Shown here: one piece after another, positions 31,832-43,200 of the stretch | Position numbering within the stretch: the stretch's first letter is position 1 | Layout: the number at the start of each line of letters is the position of its first letter | DNA from: Macrosoma leucophasiata | Taxonomy: Eukaryota > Arthropoda > Insecta > Lepidoptera > Hedylidae | DNA length: 64,000 nucleotides | Assembly (NCBI GenBank): GCA_036365455.1 | Contig: JAWQUS010000008.1 | Coordinates: 16,351,501-16,415,500 of the forward strand | Direction of reading: 5' to 3' | The notes under the pieces: generated by a model | Seen by the model: only the letters and a program-made list of their open reading frames with translations | The model's database searches: none | What the model was told of the DNA's origin: nothing | Position numbers and translations under genes: made by a program

Positions 31832-32967
31832 TAAATGAATGTGTTTGTGTGACAAAGACCAAAAGTGCAAGTGTACGTCAAAGTAGTCTTCGCGTAACGT
31901 TTGTAGAAAGTAAATAACATGTATAGATGTATAGCTATGTATAGACATTCTCCTCGTACGATAGTTCTGGATACGATTTAATTCTTTGCCTTATATCAAC
32001 TTTAAATAATGTTAGTCATGTAAGAATTTATTATAGGAAGTCATTTTATATAATTAAACCTCGATCGTGTAAAGGATATAGGCAGGAAACTTAATTTTCT
32101 TATTATTTTATGTTTTATCATTTTCTTATTTTTACGTATGTTTTAGGTTCCCTTTTTAAATGTACATTTATTTGTGTATTGTTTTCTGATAGAGTAATAT
32201 TTGTTCTTTGTTTTTATGTACTTTTTATAATAATTGATCATGGCATTTAAAAGTTATTAAGAAATGTTTAAAGAAATACGCGGAAAATTGTTACATTTTT
32301 TATATTTACTTACGAATAACTTTTTAGTCTTTTTATGAATGTTAATAAAACTTATGTACAATAATAGAGGAAACTGTAACGGTTGTAAATATGTATAACA
32401 CATGTATGTAACTATGAGAATTTTAAAAATAAAGAAAGAAAACCAGGTCAGCCATAGCAAAAAATAAGCACAAATTCGGGCAAAATACGACCAAAAAATG
32501 AGGCTCTCTTTACGGTATTGTTCGAATAATAGGGCTCAGGGCGAATTCGAAAGTATGACATGGTCTCCAGCAAGTGAAAACAAGTGAAAACAAGTGAAGT
32601 AACAAGAAGAAAAAGTGAACCTGGAAGACTGGAAGACTGGAAGACCCCAGTGATTCTACGATAGAATTAGGTCGTCGGGGTAGGGTTACCAAGGCTTGGC
32701 TGGCCTGCTTTTCGGTCATATCACATGTAACCGATTGTTTCTTTACTGAAACACCCCTTCCCCGCACCTCCACCCCTCTCACTGGCGGCGCAGATCCAGA
32801 CCGGCGTATACTGCCATCGGTGTCAACACTACGAGCGGGCATCCGGCGCCGGACGGACAATAGGTCCGCCCGTACATTCAAACGCCCGCACATTACGGTC
32901 GTGGTGGTTCGCAGGTGCAGTACGTACGTCACTGCATCATAGCTCGCTAGAAGAGCGCCCCACGACA
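31804..32967 (+). repeat. 3' LTR of the BEL/Pao element
   Basis: 1164 bp, apparently identical to the 5' LTR at a constant offset of 6918. The first 28 bases encode the end of gag-pol. Confidence 0.95.
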
Positions 32968-32972
32968 ATTAC
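32968..32972. repeat. Target site duplication ATTAC, right
   Basis: Matches 24881-24885. Confidence 0.9.
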
Positions 32973-33022
32973 AATGAAATAAAATAATTAAACTTACAAA
33001 AGTACTATTTTTTTACGTTTTC

Positions 33023-33330
33023 AGCCTCAGTAGTGTAGTGGTAGCTGGCCACTACTACTACGCTGGGGGTCCTGGGTTCGATTCCCGGGTCGGGGACTAT
33101 CAGAGATAACGGTTTAAAATCCTTTATCTCTGGTTCTATTGGGATTTTTCCATTTTCTGGAAGTTTCCCAGTGGCCCGGAGTTTGGTAATGTGCCCGGAG
33201 ATGGCAACAGGTTCGCCACCTGTTACATGGGCCAAAACGTAACCGGCGAGTCGTGGGTGTTTGCATGTATGCTTGAATGCATGCATTTACCTCTGCCTAC
33301 CCCTTCGGGGATTACAGGCGTGAAGTTACG
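33023..33330 (+). mobile_element. tRNA-headed SINE (family C), copy 1
   Basis: The head gcctcagtagtgtagtggta includes a tRNA-type A box. The B box is ggttcgattcccg at about 33076, with gtagctggccactactac between. The body holds ccattttctggaagtttccc, ggtaatgtgcccggagatgg and aacgtaaccggcgag. The end is ctctgcctaccccttcgggg followed by attacaggcgtgaagttacg. This is the best copy in the window. Confidence 0.85.
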
Positions 33331-33977
33331 CTTTGACGTTTTCTCCGTAGCTACTCCATATCTCTACACTCTATGATTCTCTATGGTTTAGTGGACCGCC
33401 ATTTTGTAAATGTTACTAATGCTTAAAAAAATAACACTGTTTTTTTTTTAATTATTGCATGATTTATATGTTTAATGAATTCTCCTTATTTTTTGTTATT
33501 ACTGGTACCTACATAGTAAAAACCCACAGCAGAAATGGACCGTCTCTTTAAAAACATTAGTTTAGCTTTAAATTATCTATACATTTAATAAAACAGTAAA
33601 ATTCGTGTAATTTATTGAAATACATTGAATATATTTATTTTGTCTGTCTGTTTGTCCGTTTGTCTGTTTGTCCAGGCTTATATCCGAAACTACTGGACGG
33701 ATTCGAATGAAACTTTTTATGGTGTATAGATACTAATCCTGTAACATTCTACTATATACTTACTAATCCTGCAACATTTAGACTTTTGACTGCGAGAAAA
33801 TCACTCATTCCCACGAGAAATTCTTATGCGAGCGAAGCCGCGGGAAAAAGCCAGATTAAAATATTTGTATTTATACTGTACATCGTACATCTATAAATGG
33901 TTAATTGTCCAAGTGTCTGATAAATTCTCGTTATACATACTGTCATTTAACGCTTTATCGGAATTATATTGAAAACT
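33331..33977 (+). repeat. Lepidopteran repeat with tgtctgtttg run
   Basis: 33640-33860 holds ttgtctgtctgtttgtccgt, then actactggacggattcgaat, ccacgagaaattcttatgcg and agcgaagccgcgggaaaaag. It is related in layout to the repeat at 8941-9126. 33331-33639 shows nothing else. Confidence 0.5.
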
Positions 33978-34277
33978 GCCTCAGTACCCTAGTGGTAGCA
34001 GGCTATTACTCCTACGGTCCTGGGTTCGATTCCCGGGTCGGGGAGATAACGGTGTAAAATCCTTTATCTCTCGTTCTTTTTGGGATTTTTCCATTTTCTG
34101 GAAGTTTCCCAGTAACTCGAAGTATGGTAATGTGCCCGGAGAAGTCAATAGGCTCACCACCTGTAACATGGCCCAAAACGTAACCGGAAAATCTTGGTGT
34201 TTGCATATTATTATATTCTTGAATGCATACATTTTAGCTTTACCCACTTCTTCGTGAATAACCGGCGTGAAGTTACG
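33978..34277 (+). mobile_element. tRNA-headed SINE (family C), copy 2
   Basis: The head gcctcagtaccctagtggta and B box ggttcgattcccgg are followed by the same body as copy 1 and the end taaccggcgtgaagttacgt. It is more diverged than copy 1 and shares its orientation, 650 bp apart. Confidence 0.8.
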
Positions 34278-34299
34278 TTTTTATATTGAAAAACTGTTG

Positions 34300-34360
34300 T
34301 GATAAATTCACCGGAACCCACAACTCGGGTCCAACTCGCACTTGGCCAGCTTTTTAAATA
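34300..34360 (-). repeat. Repeat F terminal fragment
   Basis: caactcgggtccaactcgca followed by cttggccagctttt is the reverse complement of the accggtcaagtgcgagtcgg end of repeat F. Confidence 0.5.
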
Positions 34361-34564
34361 ATCGAATAAAAGCTTTCAAACGGTAGTAGAACCACTGTTC
34401 TGTGGTGTAATGTAACCAATATTGAGAAGGATAAATCCTAACAAAGATCTTCCACGTTTGTACGCGGATATTGGAACTTGCAAACGGAAACGTGCCCGCG
34501 CATGTATAACGAGGTTTTTGTTTGTGGATTTGTAACGACAATTTTCTCATATTATTATGATGTT

Positions 34565-34862
34565 TCTTTATTTTTTTATTGTGTAATGGAAGTGGTAAAC
34601 AAGCATGCAGTTCACATTGATGTTAAGTGATGACTGCAGCCTATAGACACCCACACAAAGACCAAGGTCAAAATGCAGATGCGTTACCACTCCAGAGGCC
34701 TAAGGTGTTATGCCTCTGTGCCGGAGATGGTAATTACAGGGCCGTATATTACCACCTGACCGAAACACGATAGTGCTGAACACTACCATTTAGCGGCAAG
34801 TATATTAGGTAATGCGGTGTGGCCTACGCCCGCGAGCTCCGTCACTGGAGCTCTATCGCCAG
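34565..34862 (-). mobile_element. SINE A, near full-length, minus strand
   Basis: The T-rich tail ttttttattgtgtaatggaa leads into the standard body and ends ctccgtcactggagctctat. Low divergence from the 10614 copy, with one small insertion (ccggagatggtaattac). Confidence 0.85.
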
Positions 34863-35289
34863 GACTAAAATACGGTTAAGCTCGCAATGATACCGGTACG
34901 TTTTCTAGTTTTAATATATAGTTATAATACCAATATTTTGTAGTTATTAAGAAAAATATTATAACAATATTTTGTGTTGATATATATACGTTTTTCCAGC
35001 CTTTTTAACGGCGTAATATTATACTTTGCCATGTTTGAGGCTTTCTTGTAATTATTTGCTTATTTGCATTTCTTCTTAAAGTGCAGCGCGTTAAAGTTTC
35101 AGTTCAAAGAAATTGTTTACTTATTAGATGATAGTTGATTTATATGTGAGTAGAATATAGGTACCATTATTGCGAAATTTGTAAGAAGTGAATGTATTTA
35201 TAAAGCCTAAAGAGTTATTCTAAAGTGCTTATCAGTAGGTACGTATATAAATTGGAGTGTACAAACTTATGAGTAAAGAAAGAAAGAAA
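34863..35289. other. No recognised feature
   Basis: AT-rich sequence without a recognisable repeat or gene. Confidence 0.5.
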
Positions 35290-35480
35290 ACTGACGTAAC
35301 AAGTCCAGGAAAGATTTAAAAGGTGAGAAACTATGAAGTAATTGTAAAGGAAATAGTAAAAACAACAATTTTATTTTCCCATACAAATAGACCGTACCTA
35401 TCAAACTTTTGACACATTTTTAAATCCTGAGGCAATACGAAGTTTGCCGGGATAGGTAGTTAGTTTATATATAGTATATT
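35290..35480 (-). repeat. Interspersed repeat E, minus copy
   Basis: aagtccaggaaagatttaaa, aatagtaaaaacaacaattt, caaacttttgacacattttt and caatacgaagtttgccggga match repeat E in reverse complement. Confidence 0.65.
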
Positions 35481-35659
35481 GGTGCCTCTTCAATCACCAG
35501 ATGTTGGCAGAATTATAAAATAGCCAGACAACCCAAAAATAAAAAGTTAGGATAAATAAAGGGATGTGAGAAACACAAATTTGACAGTATATAAGCAGTA
35601 GCGCAACTTCATTTCTGCAGTTACAACAGTGTTGATTCAAAGGTAGCCTCCAAAGAAAT
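35481..35659. other. Flank of the LINE
   Basis: Nothing recognised. A target duplication partner for the LINE at 35660-38112 was looked for here without success. Confidence 0.4.
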
Positions 35660-38112
35660 ATAAATAAAAATAAAAATAAAATTTATTTATTCAGGTTATT
35701 TCACCCATAGTAATAATACATTAGAAACATATAATTCTAGAATACATGAAATGTTCGGTCTCAATCTTCAGCAATATTAATATTAGTTTGACAGTTATAC
35801 CTAGATTATGTCAACATTAAAAATAAAAAAATAATATTAAGAATAGTGAAAAATAGAAATTAATTAAATTAATAATTTATAAGCATCAAAATAGTCAATC
35901 ACAAATACTAACAATAACAAAATGTACCTAACAGTCTAATTGTCAAACATGATTGGCATGTCTGTCACAGCAGTGTCGAATGTATAGACAGTCTAAGCGA
36001 TTGGCGATCATCGAGAGAACAGTGTTGGAGCTGGCCCGCACTCTGTGCACCAGGGATATAGACCTCTTACACATGGTCGCGTAGAAACAGTCGGTGCGAG
36101 CTTCCGCGAACATGCCCGAGGCGCTACAGGATCCGGGCAGCCCCAACACAGCTCTGAACGAGTTGTTGTACTGGACACGGAGGGCGCTGTAATTGGCTAG
36201 CTTGTAATTAGCCCAAAGACAACAAGTATATAGAGATGTACAGTATGCTCGAAATAGAGATATTTTCACCTGGGTGGAACATTGTGCAAACCTGCGAGCC
36301 AACATATTTGCCCTCCTGGACAGCGCCCTTCGCTCCCGTTCGATGTCAGCATTGTCTTTGAGATCGGTAGTGAGTATGTGACCAAGGTATTTAAATGCGC
36401 TTGCCCTGTCTACGGCTATACCGTTCAAGCAAATGTCTGGCAAATTTTTCGGACATTTAGCACTACCGGTTTCAAATATCATGAATTTACTCTTAACTAC
36501 GTTATATTTCAGACCATGATCGCCGGCATACTCTTCACAAACTTGTGTTAGAGTTCTCAGACCGCAGATCGATGCGCTCAGCAGCACCATATCGTCTGCG
36601 TAGCTCAGATTATTAACACACACGTCATCAATGTGACATCCGACACGTAGGCTGCTGAGCGCAACGATCAGCTCGTTGATGTAAAGATTGAACAGTGTAG
36701 GTGAAGTCAAACCGCCCTGTCTCACGCCGCGTTGCAAACGGTACGGCTCTGACATTGTCCCCGTCCATCTTACGTTGTTGACTTGGTGCGTATACCAATA
36801 TCTGAAGGTATTGATGATTTCTGTAGGTAGGTGAATACTTTCCAGCTTTCGCCATAGGATATCATACGCGACCAGGTCGAATGCTCTTGTCATGTCTAGA
36901 AAACATGCATAGACAGGAGTTTTGCGGTCCGTATAGTATTTGACAGTGTGTTTAAGACTTAGTATTGCACTTTCTGTCGACAATTTTAGCCTAAAACCGA
37001 ACTGATTGTCGTGCAATATTACATGTTTTTCTAGTTGTATGTTAAGCAAGCCGTCAAATACCTTTGCTACTATTGTGGCCAACGATATTGGCCTGTAATT
37101 ATTTTTGTCACTAAGATCACCGGTTTTGTTTTTAGCAATTGGTATAACTATTGTTTTCATCAAATCAGAAGGTAGATACGAGTGGCTCACGCACAACGAG
37201 TAGAACATTGCCAATACTCTAGATGCGTGAGAGCCAGCGTTTTTTAGGTGTTCAATACTGAGGTCATCATGTCCTGGTGACTTTCCTTTTGTCATTTGTT
37301 TGATTATAGATGTAACATCTCCAGCACTGAATTTTAAACCTACAGCTCCCTTTGGTATATTACTATTAGATCCTACACTGGCTAGCCCAAGCGGAGAGAT
37401 CACAGAAAAGTGGTCCCTAAAAGCGTCTGCAATGTCCTTGTGGTTACTCGTGCCATTGATGCTCACAGGAAGACCAGGTTTTACTGAGACATTTTTAGTA
37501 TCACGCCAAAAATGGTGAAAATTACCTTTAGCGTGTTTTTCAGCTATAGCATCCATCCTAATTTGGTCCTGATGATCCTGACACCATTTTAATCTGGACT
37601 TAAAGATCTTTCTGCTTGTTTTCATCTCATAATAAATTAAACTGGACCTGGGTATTCCGAACAGAACCCACTCAGAAAATTTTTCCCGGGCCTTTATGTG
37701 AGCCCTACCAACATGTCTGTTCCATCCCATCACTCGCGATCCCCTCCCACTCACGCTCGTAAGCTCTCTACCCTCTACAGCTGCTTCGCGAAAGGCAGTG
37801 ACAATATCAGAATAAAGCCTATCAAGAGTATGCCTGTGATCAACATTATTACAATAAGAGTCAGCACACTTCACAAATTCGACGGGAAAGTCATTTAATT
37901 TCAGACGTTTGTGACACTCCCTGGTATAGATCTTGACCTGTTCTTCGTTTCTGTCACCCCATTTAATTCTTTTATCAGTCGAAATCATAACGGAGGCAAG
38001 CTTTGGTGAAATCAGATTCAATTTACACTCTAATATGAGAGGAAAATGGTCAGACCAAGTAATGTCATAATTTATTATTGAAAACTGTTTGTTTCGCCGA
38101 CTCAGTGGTTAC
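35660..38112 (-). mobile_element. 5'-truncated non-LTR retrotransposon (CR1/L2-like group)
   Basis: Minus-strand element. The 3' end is an A/T-rich tail repeating aaaataaaaat (35660-35690 on the plus strand). The coding part is 35943-38112. It begins inside the endonuclease domain (WSDHFPLIL near 38040), so 5' truncation has removed most of the endonuclease and any ORF1. Clade assignment is tentative. Confidence 0.85.
35943..38112 (-). CDS. LINE reverse transcriptase, partial at 5' end
   Basis: The open frame spans about 720 codons on the minus strand, with no true start because the element is truncated. A TTG at 38021 can be taken as a start, but the frame continues upstream through SDHFPLIL, the end of an AP endonuclease. 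RT motifs in order: KSPGHDDLSIEHLKN, PIAKNKTGD...NYRPISL, QFGFR, CFLDMTRAFD (catalytic Asp), LQRGVRQGGLTSPTLFN and LSYADDMVLL (catalytic YADD, near 36595). The C-terminal part is Cys-rich and ends at 35943. The RT core is intact with no internal stop, so the insertion is not very old, but it cannot be autonomous. Confidence 0.88.
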
Positions 38113-38149
38113 ACAATGATCCAGCCAACTACAAGATCCATAAGCATGA

Positions 38150-38695
38150 ATATAACATGAATAAAATTCGCTCGTTCACATGTGTGTTCTTCCGCCTGCC
38201 CGGTGCGAAAAATGAAAAACCAAATTCTTCGACGTCCACTTATGGCCAATTTCGACCGATAGCCTTGATTATCAAATACTTGGAGATTTGCTTAACCACA
38301 ATCTTCGTTCTGCAGCTTATCTTAAATTTAAAATTCTTTCTTACCTTACTGGTTTTTACTCTAATTCTTTTGCTGTTACTGCAATTAAACTCTGGAACAC
38401 GCTTGTCAAGAACGCATATCAAGAAGACGCCGAGTAAATTATCCTTTAAACACAGGCACCTATATAATTATATAATTATACCCATACCTACATTTCAATT
38501 ATATGCTATGTTATTATGATATCTAATACTTTGTTTGTTAAATGTAATTTCTCTCCTCCTTTAATGCACCTTCGACAGTTCTTTTTGGCCTGAGGGTTGA
38601 CTGGTAGAGAATACTAAAAGGTATTAAGTGCGCCTCTGTATATAATTTATGTGCTAAAGTATAAATAAATAAGTTAAAATTCGTTTGCAAATTTC
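38150..38695 (+). mobile_element. LINE 3'-end fragment, plus strand
   Basis: The frame around 38260-38430 reads LNHNLRSAAYLKFKI and IKLWNTLVKNAYQ. The LWN-T/S-L motif is typical of the C-terminus of CR1/Jockey-like ORF2. Downstream, ttggcctgagggttgactgg, tagagaatactaaaaggtat and gtgctaaagtataaataaat are a common lepidopteran LINE 3' end. Its 5' border abuts the opposite-strand LINE, giving a head-to-head arrangement. Confidence 0.65.
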
Positions 38696-40004
38696 AGCGA
38701 GGTAAAGTTGTAAACTAATTATTTTATATTCAGTCCACAAATAAGAGGATACCACTTATTATAAAAATATCGTATTGTTAAAATATTCAGTAATCTACAA
38801 AGAACCTAATCCCCTTAATCATAGAAGTTTCGATATAATACTTCGTCAAAGTGGTCACCTTTTGATTTGAGATCTTTTGCCTCGATCTCAGAAGGCCCGT
38901 AGAATACACTCACATTTAATATTGTGAACGTAGGTAATACAAACAATTGTTTGCATTTAATGATTCAACTATACCTATCTATCGTTTTTTCTAGGGTTTC
39001 AGATAATAAAACTTCGGTAAACTTCAAGCAAAATAAGTAATGTATTTATATTCCAACATCGCAGGTTGTTAATATTTGTAAAAAAAAATGCTAGCACCCT
39101 TGTGGCACGTAAGCTCTTATTTTTTCTGTTCCCCCGAATCGCGTAGACTGAATTGCGATAGGTACGGCTATTTTTATTGGCAGATGTCGTCGTCCATTGT
39201 TAAATATATTCCATTGTTTTCGATAGATTTTTTTTTACATTTCATACCTACAACATTTTCATGATATGTTCTTAGGTTTTCGCGAGCTAAACACATTTGA
39301 AATGGAACTATTTTTACGGATTTATCTCGATATATTAAACTATAATGATTTTTAAAATCAACCCAACATTCTCATGTTGCCCAGAATACGCCTGGTGTTA
39401 TTTAACATATAACCTGGTTATATTTCACAAGCATGTGTTAATGCGAAATAATATAAAACAGTTATTTAACAGTTTTAATATTATTATAATGTCATATAAT
39501 TATCGATCAAGTGGGTGTCGGACCACGCAAAATGTAGGGATTCTTCACGTAAATTGGAAAAGCCTTTTTTAGCTTTGATTTCTTTCCTTAAATGGTATTA
39601 ATAGTAGAAGATCCGATATAAGAATGACCTTCATCCATCTGTTTAATGGATAACAAAATATTTTATAGGTAATACAGTATGTTCAAATTTTAAAAAACTA
39701 GGTTTGCCACTTATAATGGTTGCCAGACTATAATTATTTATTTAAAAAATAAAAACATAGTTTTTTCAAATTAATTGTACTTTTTACAGTTTTCATAAAA
39801 AAAACATTAACAGTAAGTATAAAGCCTATATAATAATATGCAAACATACGGGAGAATAGTTTCTATCCTGTCCAAACTATTAAGCAGCTAGGCAACATAC
39901 TTGTTAAATATATCAACCAAACATAATATTAAGCGCTGTTTTTAAGATATTTTTGGTAGGCGCACTTACCCGGTAGGCGCACTTTGCCACCTTCACCTAA
40001 AGGA
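38696..40004. other. No gene; one small repeat scrap
   Basis: 39503-39548 (gatcaagtgggtgtcggacc, acgcaaaatgtaggg) is a fragment of repeat F. The rest is AT-rich and unrecognised. Confidence 0.45.
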
Positions 40005-40182
40005 CTTATTACACGGCACGGTATTCAGGGTACAAGGGTCAGGGTAGTGTATAACATTTAGGGAGTAAGGGCCCTAAGTAGGGCGCTGTCGACCGGATAG
40101 TGTAATAAGCGACAACCCGGCGCGAGGCCAGGCCCACCCTTTCTGCCGGACCCTGAATACCGTGACGTGTAATAGCCTTTTA
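40005..40182. mobile_element. TIR element (MITE), copy 2
   Basis: Same family as 2157-2389, inverted. It starts cttattacacggcacggtat and ends accgtgacgtgtaatagcc, with gtcgaccggatagtgtaata and ccctttctgccgg inside. It is shorter than copy 1 by an internal deletion. Confidence 0.8.
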
Positions 40183-40270
40183 ACTCCAAAAATATATTTC
40201 AGAACTTATTAACTTTCCTGAATAGCCTTTTAACTCCAAAAATATATTTCAGAACTTATTAACTTTCCTG
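40171..40270 (+). repeat. 50-bp tandem duplication at the MITE edge
   Basis: The unit aatagccttttaactccaaa...attaactttcctg occurs twice in perfect tandem (40171-40220 and 40221-40270). The unit starts inside the right TIR of the MITE. A third partial aactttcctgaatt occurs at about 40302. Confidence 0.9.
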
Positions 40271-40399
40271 AATGCAATTTCCATAAGTATTATGGAAAAG
40301 AAACTTTCCTGAATTTGAATTATAAATAACACGGTTTTGAATTAATATTCTCGATGTCAGTTATCTTTTTAATCATTTAATCATCAATCAATAATAATA

Positions 40400-40560
40400 A
40401 AAATCAATTGCTGTGCGGTCTTACTGAATCTCGAGAACGACTAGACCGATTTGATCAATGTTGATTTGAAATAAATTTTTGAAGTCCAGTGAAGGTTTAA
40501 AAGGTGGGTAAATATGGATTAAAACATAAGAAACTAGCGACACATTTAGCGATTCTTTTT
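40400..40560 (-). repeat. Interspersed repeat E fragment
   Basis: aaaatcaattgctgtgcggt, ctcgagaacgactagaccga and aagtccagtgaaggtttaaa match repeat E in reverse complement. Confidence 0.6.
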
Positions 40561-41469
40561 AATAATATATATACTTAAATAGAGAGTTATTATTATAGTA
40601 AAATAAAAACACTTTTCTTATACAAAAAAATTCTATTGTCAAATTTTTGTCAAATTTTTAATTGTAAGGTGGTACAAAGTATGTCGAGTCAGTGGACACG
40701 GCCGTAAAAAAAAAGAGTGACAGGTTATCGAATGTATGGAACATGGGCATTGTTCAGCATTGTTCAGGCAGGCTGCTGAGTACAGATTAAATTAATTTCC
40801 ATCGTGTAACGGCCAAATACTGAAACGTCACTCAAATCTAAGTGGGACTTTAAAGCCTTCTATCTTTATGGAACACGTTCAAACGAGAGAGTGACGTTTG
40901 AGTATTCGGCCATAAGACACGCTTAAAGATATGCCCGTCTTAAATGGTTTTAGGACTTTTATTTGTCTCCATAAAGAAGATAAGTAGGTATATTTGCATA
41001 CCTTATGATCGTAAACAATATATCAATTTCGTTGAAACAGCTAAAGCTCGCCCAAAAGTCACACTAACTGCTGATTTACGAGTTACGCATTTTACAGTTG
41101 CTGCATTAATGTTTGCTGTTCTAATATGTGTTTTATCGTTTTTATAATAAGACTTAATTTTCATTCATCGGATCTATGTTTGGTAAAACAAACGGAATGG
41201 ATGCTAGTTTATATTGGACCTATTCTTGTTGGCTATTGAAGACTTGTTTATTAGGAATCCACTTGCTCGTTAATAGTTGCTCGGTTACACTTCGGGTGGC
41301 GAATATTGTTAGCCTTTTGATAAGCATGGCATTTAAACGTTATAACAAAAGTTCGTATTTATATTTTGTCAGCAAACAAATATTAGTTATTAAATTTGTT
41401 TCATCGTAAGGTTATACTTACATAAAAATAATTTGGTCTTTTGTTATTATTAATACTGGCTTATTGCAT
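40561..41469. other. No recognised feature
   Basis: AT-rich. Short open frames at 40944-41147 and 41176-41409 carry no recognisable motif. Confidence 0.45.
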
Positions 41470-41620
41470 TGTTGCATTAAAAGCAAAAGAGTAAGGAAGA
41501 ACAACAACTCTATTCTTCCATACAAATAGTTTGTACCTACCTACCAAATCTTTGACACATTATTGGATTCAAAACGGTACGAATTTTGCTGGGTCAGCCA
41601 GTAAGTTATAAAAACTTGGA
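41470..41620 (-). repeat. Interspersed repeat E fragment
   Basis: ttcttccatacaaatagttt, accaaatctttgacacatta and gtacgaattttgctgggtca correspond to the 5' half of repeat E on the minus strand. A related plus-strand piece is near 41960-42050 (cagctgttatcgagtgttag, tgagactaacaaacg). Confidence 0.55.
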
Positions 41621-42060
41621 TATTATCGCTTTTGAAATGGAAGTCAACAACAGAGTAATTATTATTTATCATAAAATAATTAATTTGTAAACAATGAGGT
41701 CAAAATATAGAGTAGAAACTGGAATAAACAGCCGGTTCCGTTTTTATATTGATTTGACAGATAGGTATATTGTATGACGTTTTCACCTCAGCTGTCATGT
41801 TACTATTGGAAGTGCAGGTAATTGTATGGAAAAAACTGGAACCATGCAATCAATTAATGTGTCTGTGTGTAATTTGACAGTTAGGTGCTTACCAACTATT
41901 TGTATGAGAAAATGAATAGTTGATTTTACAATGTTCTTTACTTGTTCTTGATATTTTATCACCTTCTAAACAAGAATATTTCAAAACTTCAATCCAGCTG
42001 TTATCGAGTGTTAGTGAGACTAACAAACGTCATTTCATTTGTAAGTATAAAAGGTATGTT

Positions 42061-42849
42061 TTCTCAAATTGATCTCCTAATATCAAACATCCCCTAATAT
42101 CCCTACTAATTACCCTTAACCACAATGTAATTGTATCTATACTGTGCCTTAACCCTTAGAAGCGTAGGTGCTTAGTGGGAGTATTTATAATTATAAATTG
42201 TATCTTATTCTATCAAATAGGTTATAAAGAAGTAAGGAAAAACAGAAATAAGAAAAGGTTGTTCTCTCTGCCATCGGGTCTCCGAGTCGATATCTATAAC
42301 TTTTGTTACAATCGAAATACTATTATATACATACCTACTCTCAATTAGGTCATTCTATGCCAGGAACATAGCGTAGCACACAAAGGTAAAACCACCTTTT
42401 ACACTACGTTGTTTTATTTCTTCCAAATATTTTATTTTGTTCAATTCGTGAAACTGAACCTGTTCAACTTTCTTGAAGGAACAAGAATTCGCCGAAAATG
42501 TTACATTTATATTTATGTTTGACTTACCTACTAATCGACATGGATCATACAATTTTGTTTGTAAAGTTTATTTCTTTGCAACTAAAAGTCCGTTGTTCTG
42601 GAGAAAAATTGTCTTTTGGTGTAGTTTGTTAATTAACCAAGAAATGAATTATAAGGAAACAAGAATGGCTAAAATTCATAAAAATTGTATGGTCGAGTAA
42701 TTTTGGGTATCAGTATCTATTTAAGTTCTCTTTATTATCAGAGATAGTTATCGGCACAGAAACGATTTTTTATTCCGGCGGTATGTGTAGGAATAACTAG
42801 ATTTTTATGGAATGCAGAAGGTTCCATCCATACTTAGCATCAGATTCCA
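42061..42849. other. No recognised feature
   Basis: AT-rich; nothing recognised. Confidence 0.45.
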
Positions 42850-43200
42850 TGAGCATAATATGATTAGCAAAAGTATTGTTTGAAGCAAGAAGAGAATATG
42901 GCAAATAAGGAAAAATAAAGAAATGTAACATCTGATGGTAGAGCCAAATATCAGCCGAATAAAATCACAGAGGCTTCGCTGGCTTGGCCACGTCGAGAGA
43001 ATGGGGGAGGATAGAGTAGTGAAACGTGCATACCTGGACCATCCTAATGGCCGACGTCCAGTTGGGCGTTCTAGATATCGATGGAGTGATGAGGCGCTAC
43101 GAGGGTCTCCATGACCTTCTAGCGAGAGACAACGCAAGATAGACAAAAATGGCGCATTCTAGTATCGAGGGCCAACACTAATTTTGGGTCGATGCGTCAA
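42850..43200 (+). mobile_element. LINE ORF2 C-terminal fragment
   Basis: The frame around 42950-43110 reads KSQRLRWLGHVERMGEDR, then GRRPVGRSRYRWSDEALRG. This is the GHV-R and GRP-W pattern found at the C-terminus of many insect non-LTR elements. It is followed after a frameshift by degenerate sequence. No RT domain remains. Confidence 0.7.

Larger units (their letters stand above)
24886..32967 (+). mobile_element. Complete BEL/Pao LTR retrotransposon
   Basis: An 8082-bp element: 5' LTR 24886-26049, primer site 26055-26072, one gag-pol frame 26114-31831, polypurine tract before 31804, and 3' LTR 31804-32967. The 5-bp direct duplication ATTAC flanks it (24881-24885 and 32968-32972). LTRs start TG and end CA. 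The gag-pol order protease, RT, RNase H, integrase and the DUF1759 gag place it in BEL/Pao. No envelope frame is present. All visible parts are intact, so it is a candidate autonomous element. Confidence 0.97.

Noticed and set aside
26029..31948. Many long open frames antisense or shifted to gag-pol
   Set aside because: They are shadows of the GC-rich gag-pol frame, with low-complexity translations and no domains.
33023..33095. tRNA gene call on the SINE C head
   Set aside because: A and B boxes are present, but the arms do not close into a cloverleaf and a SINE body follows directly.
33005..34247. Frames with SGHITKLRATGKLPENGK-type peptides (also at 50338-50616)
   Set aside because: These are antisense translations of SINE C, not a protein family.
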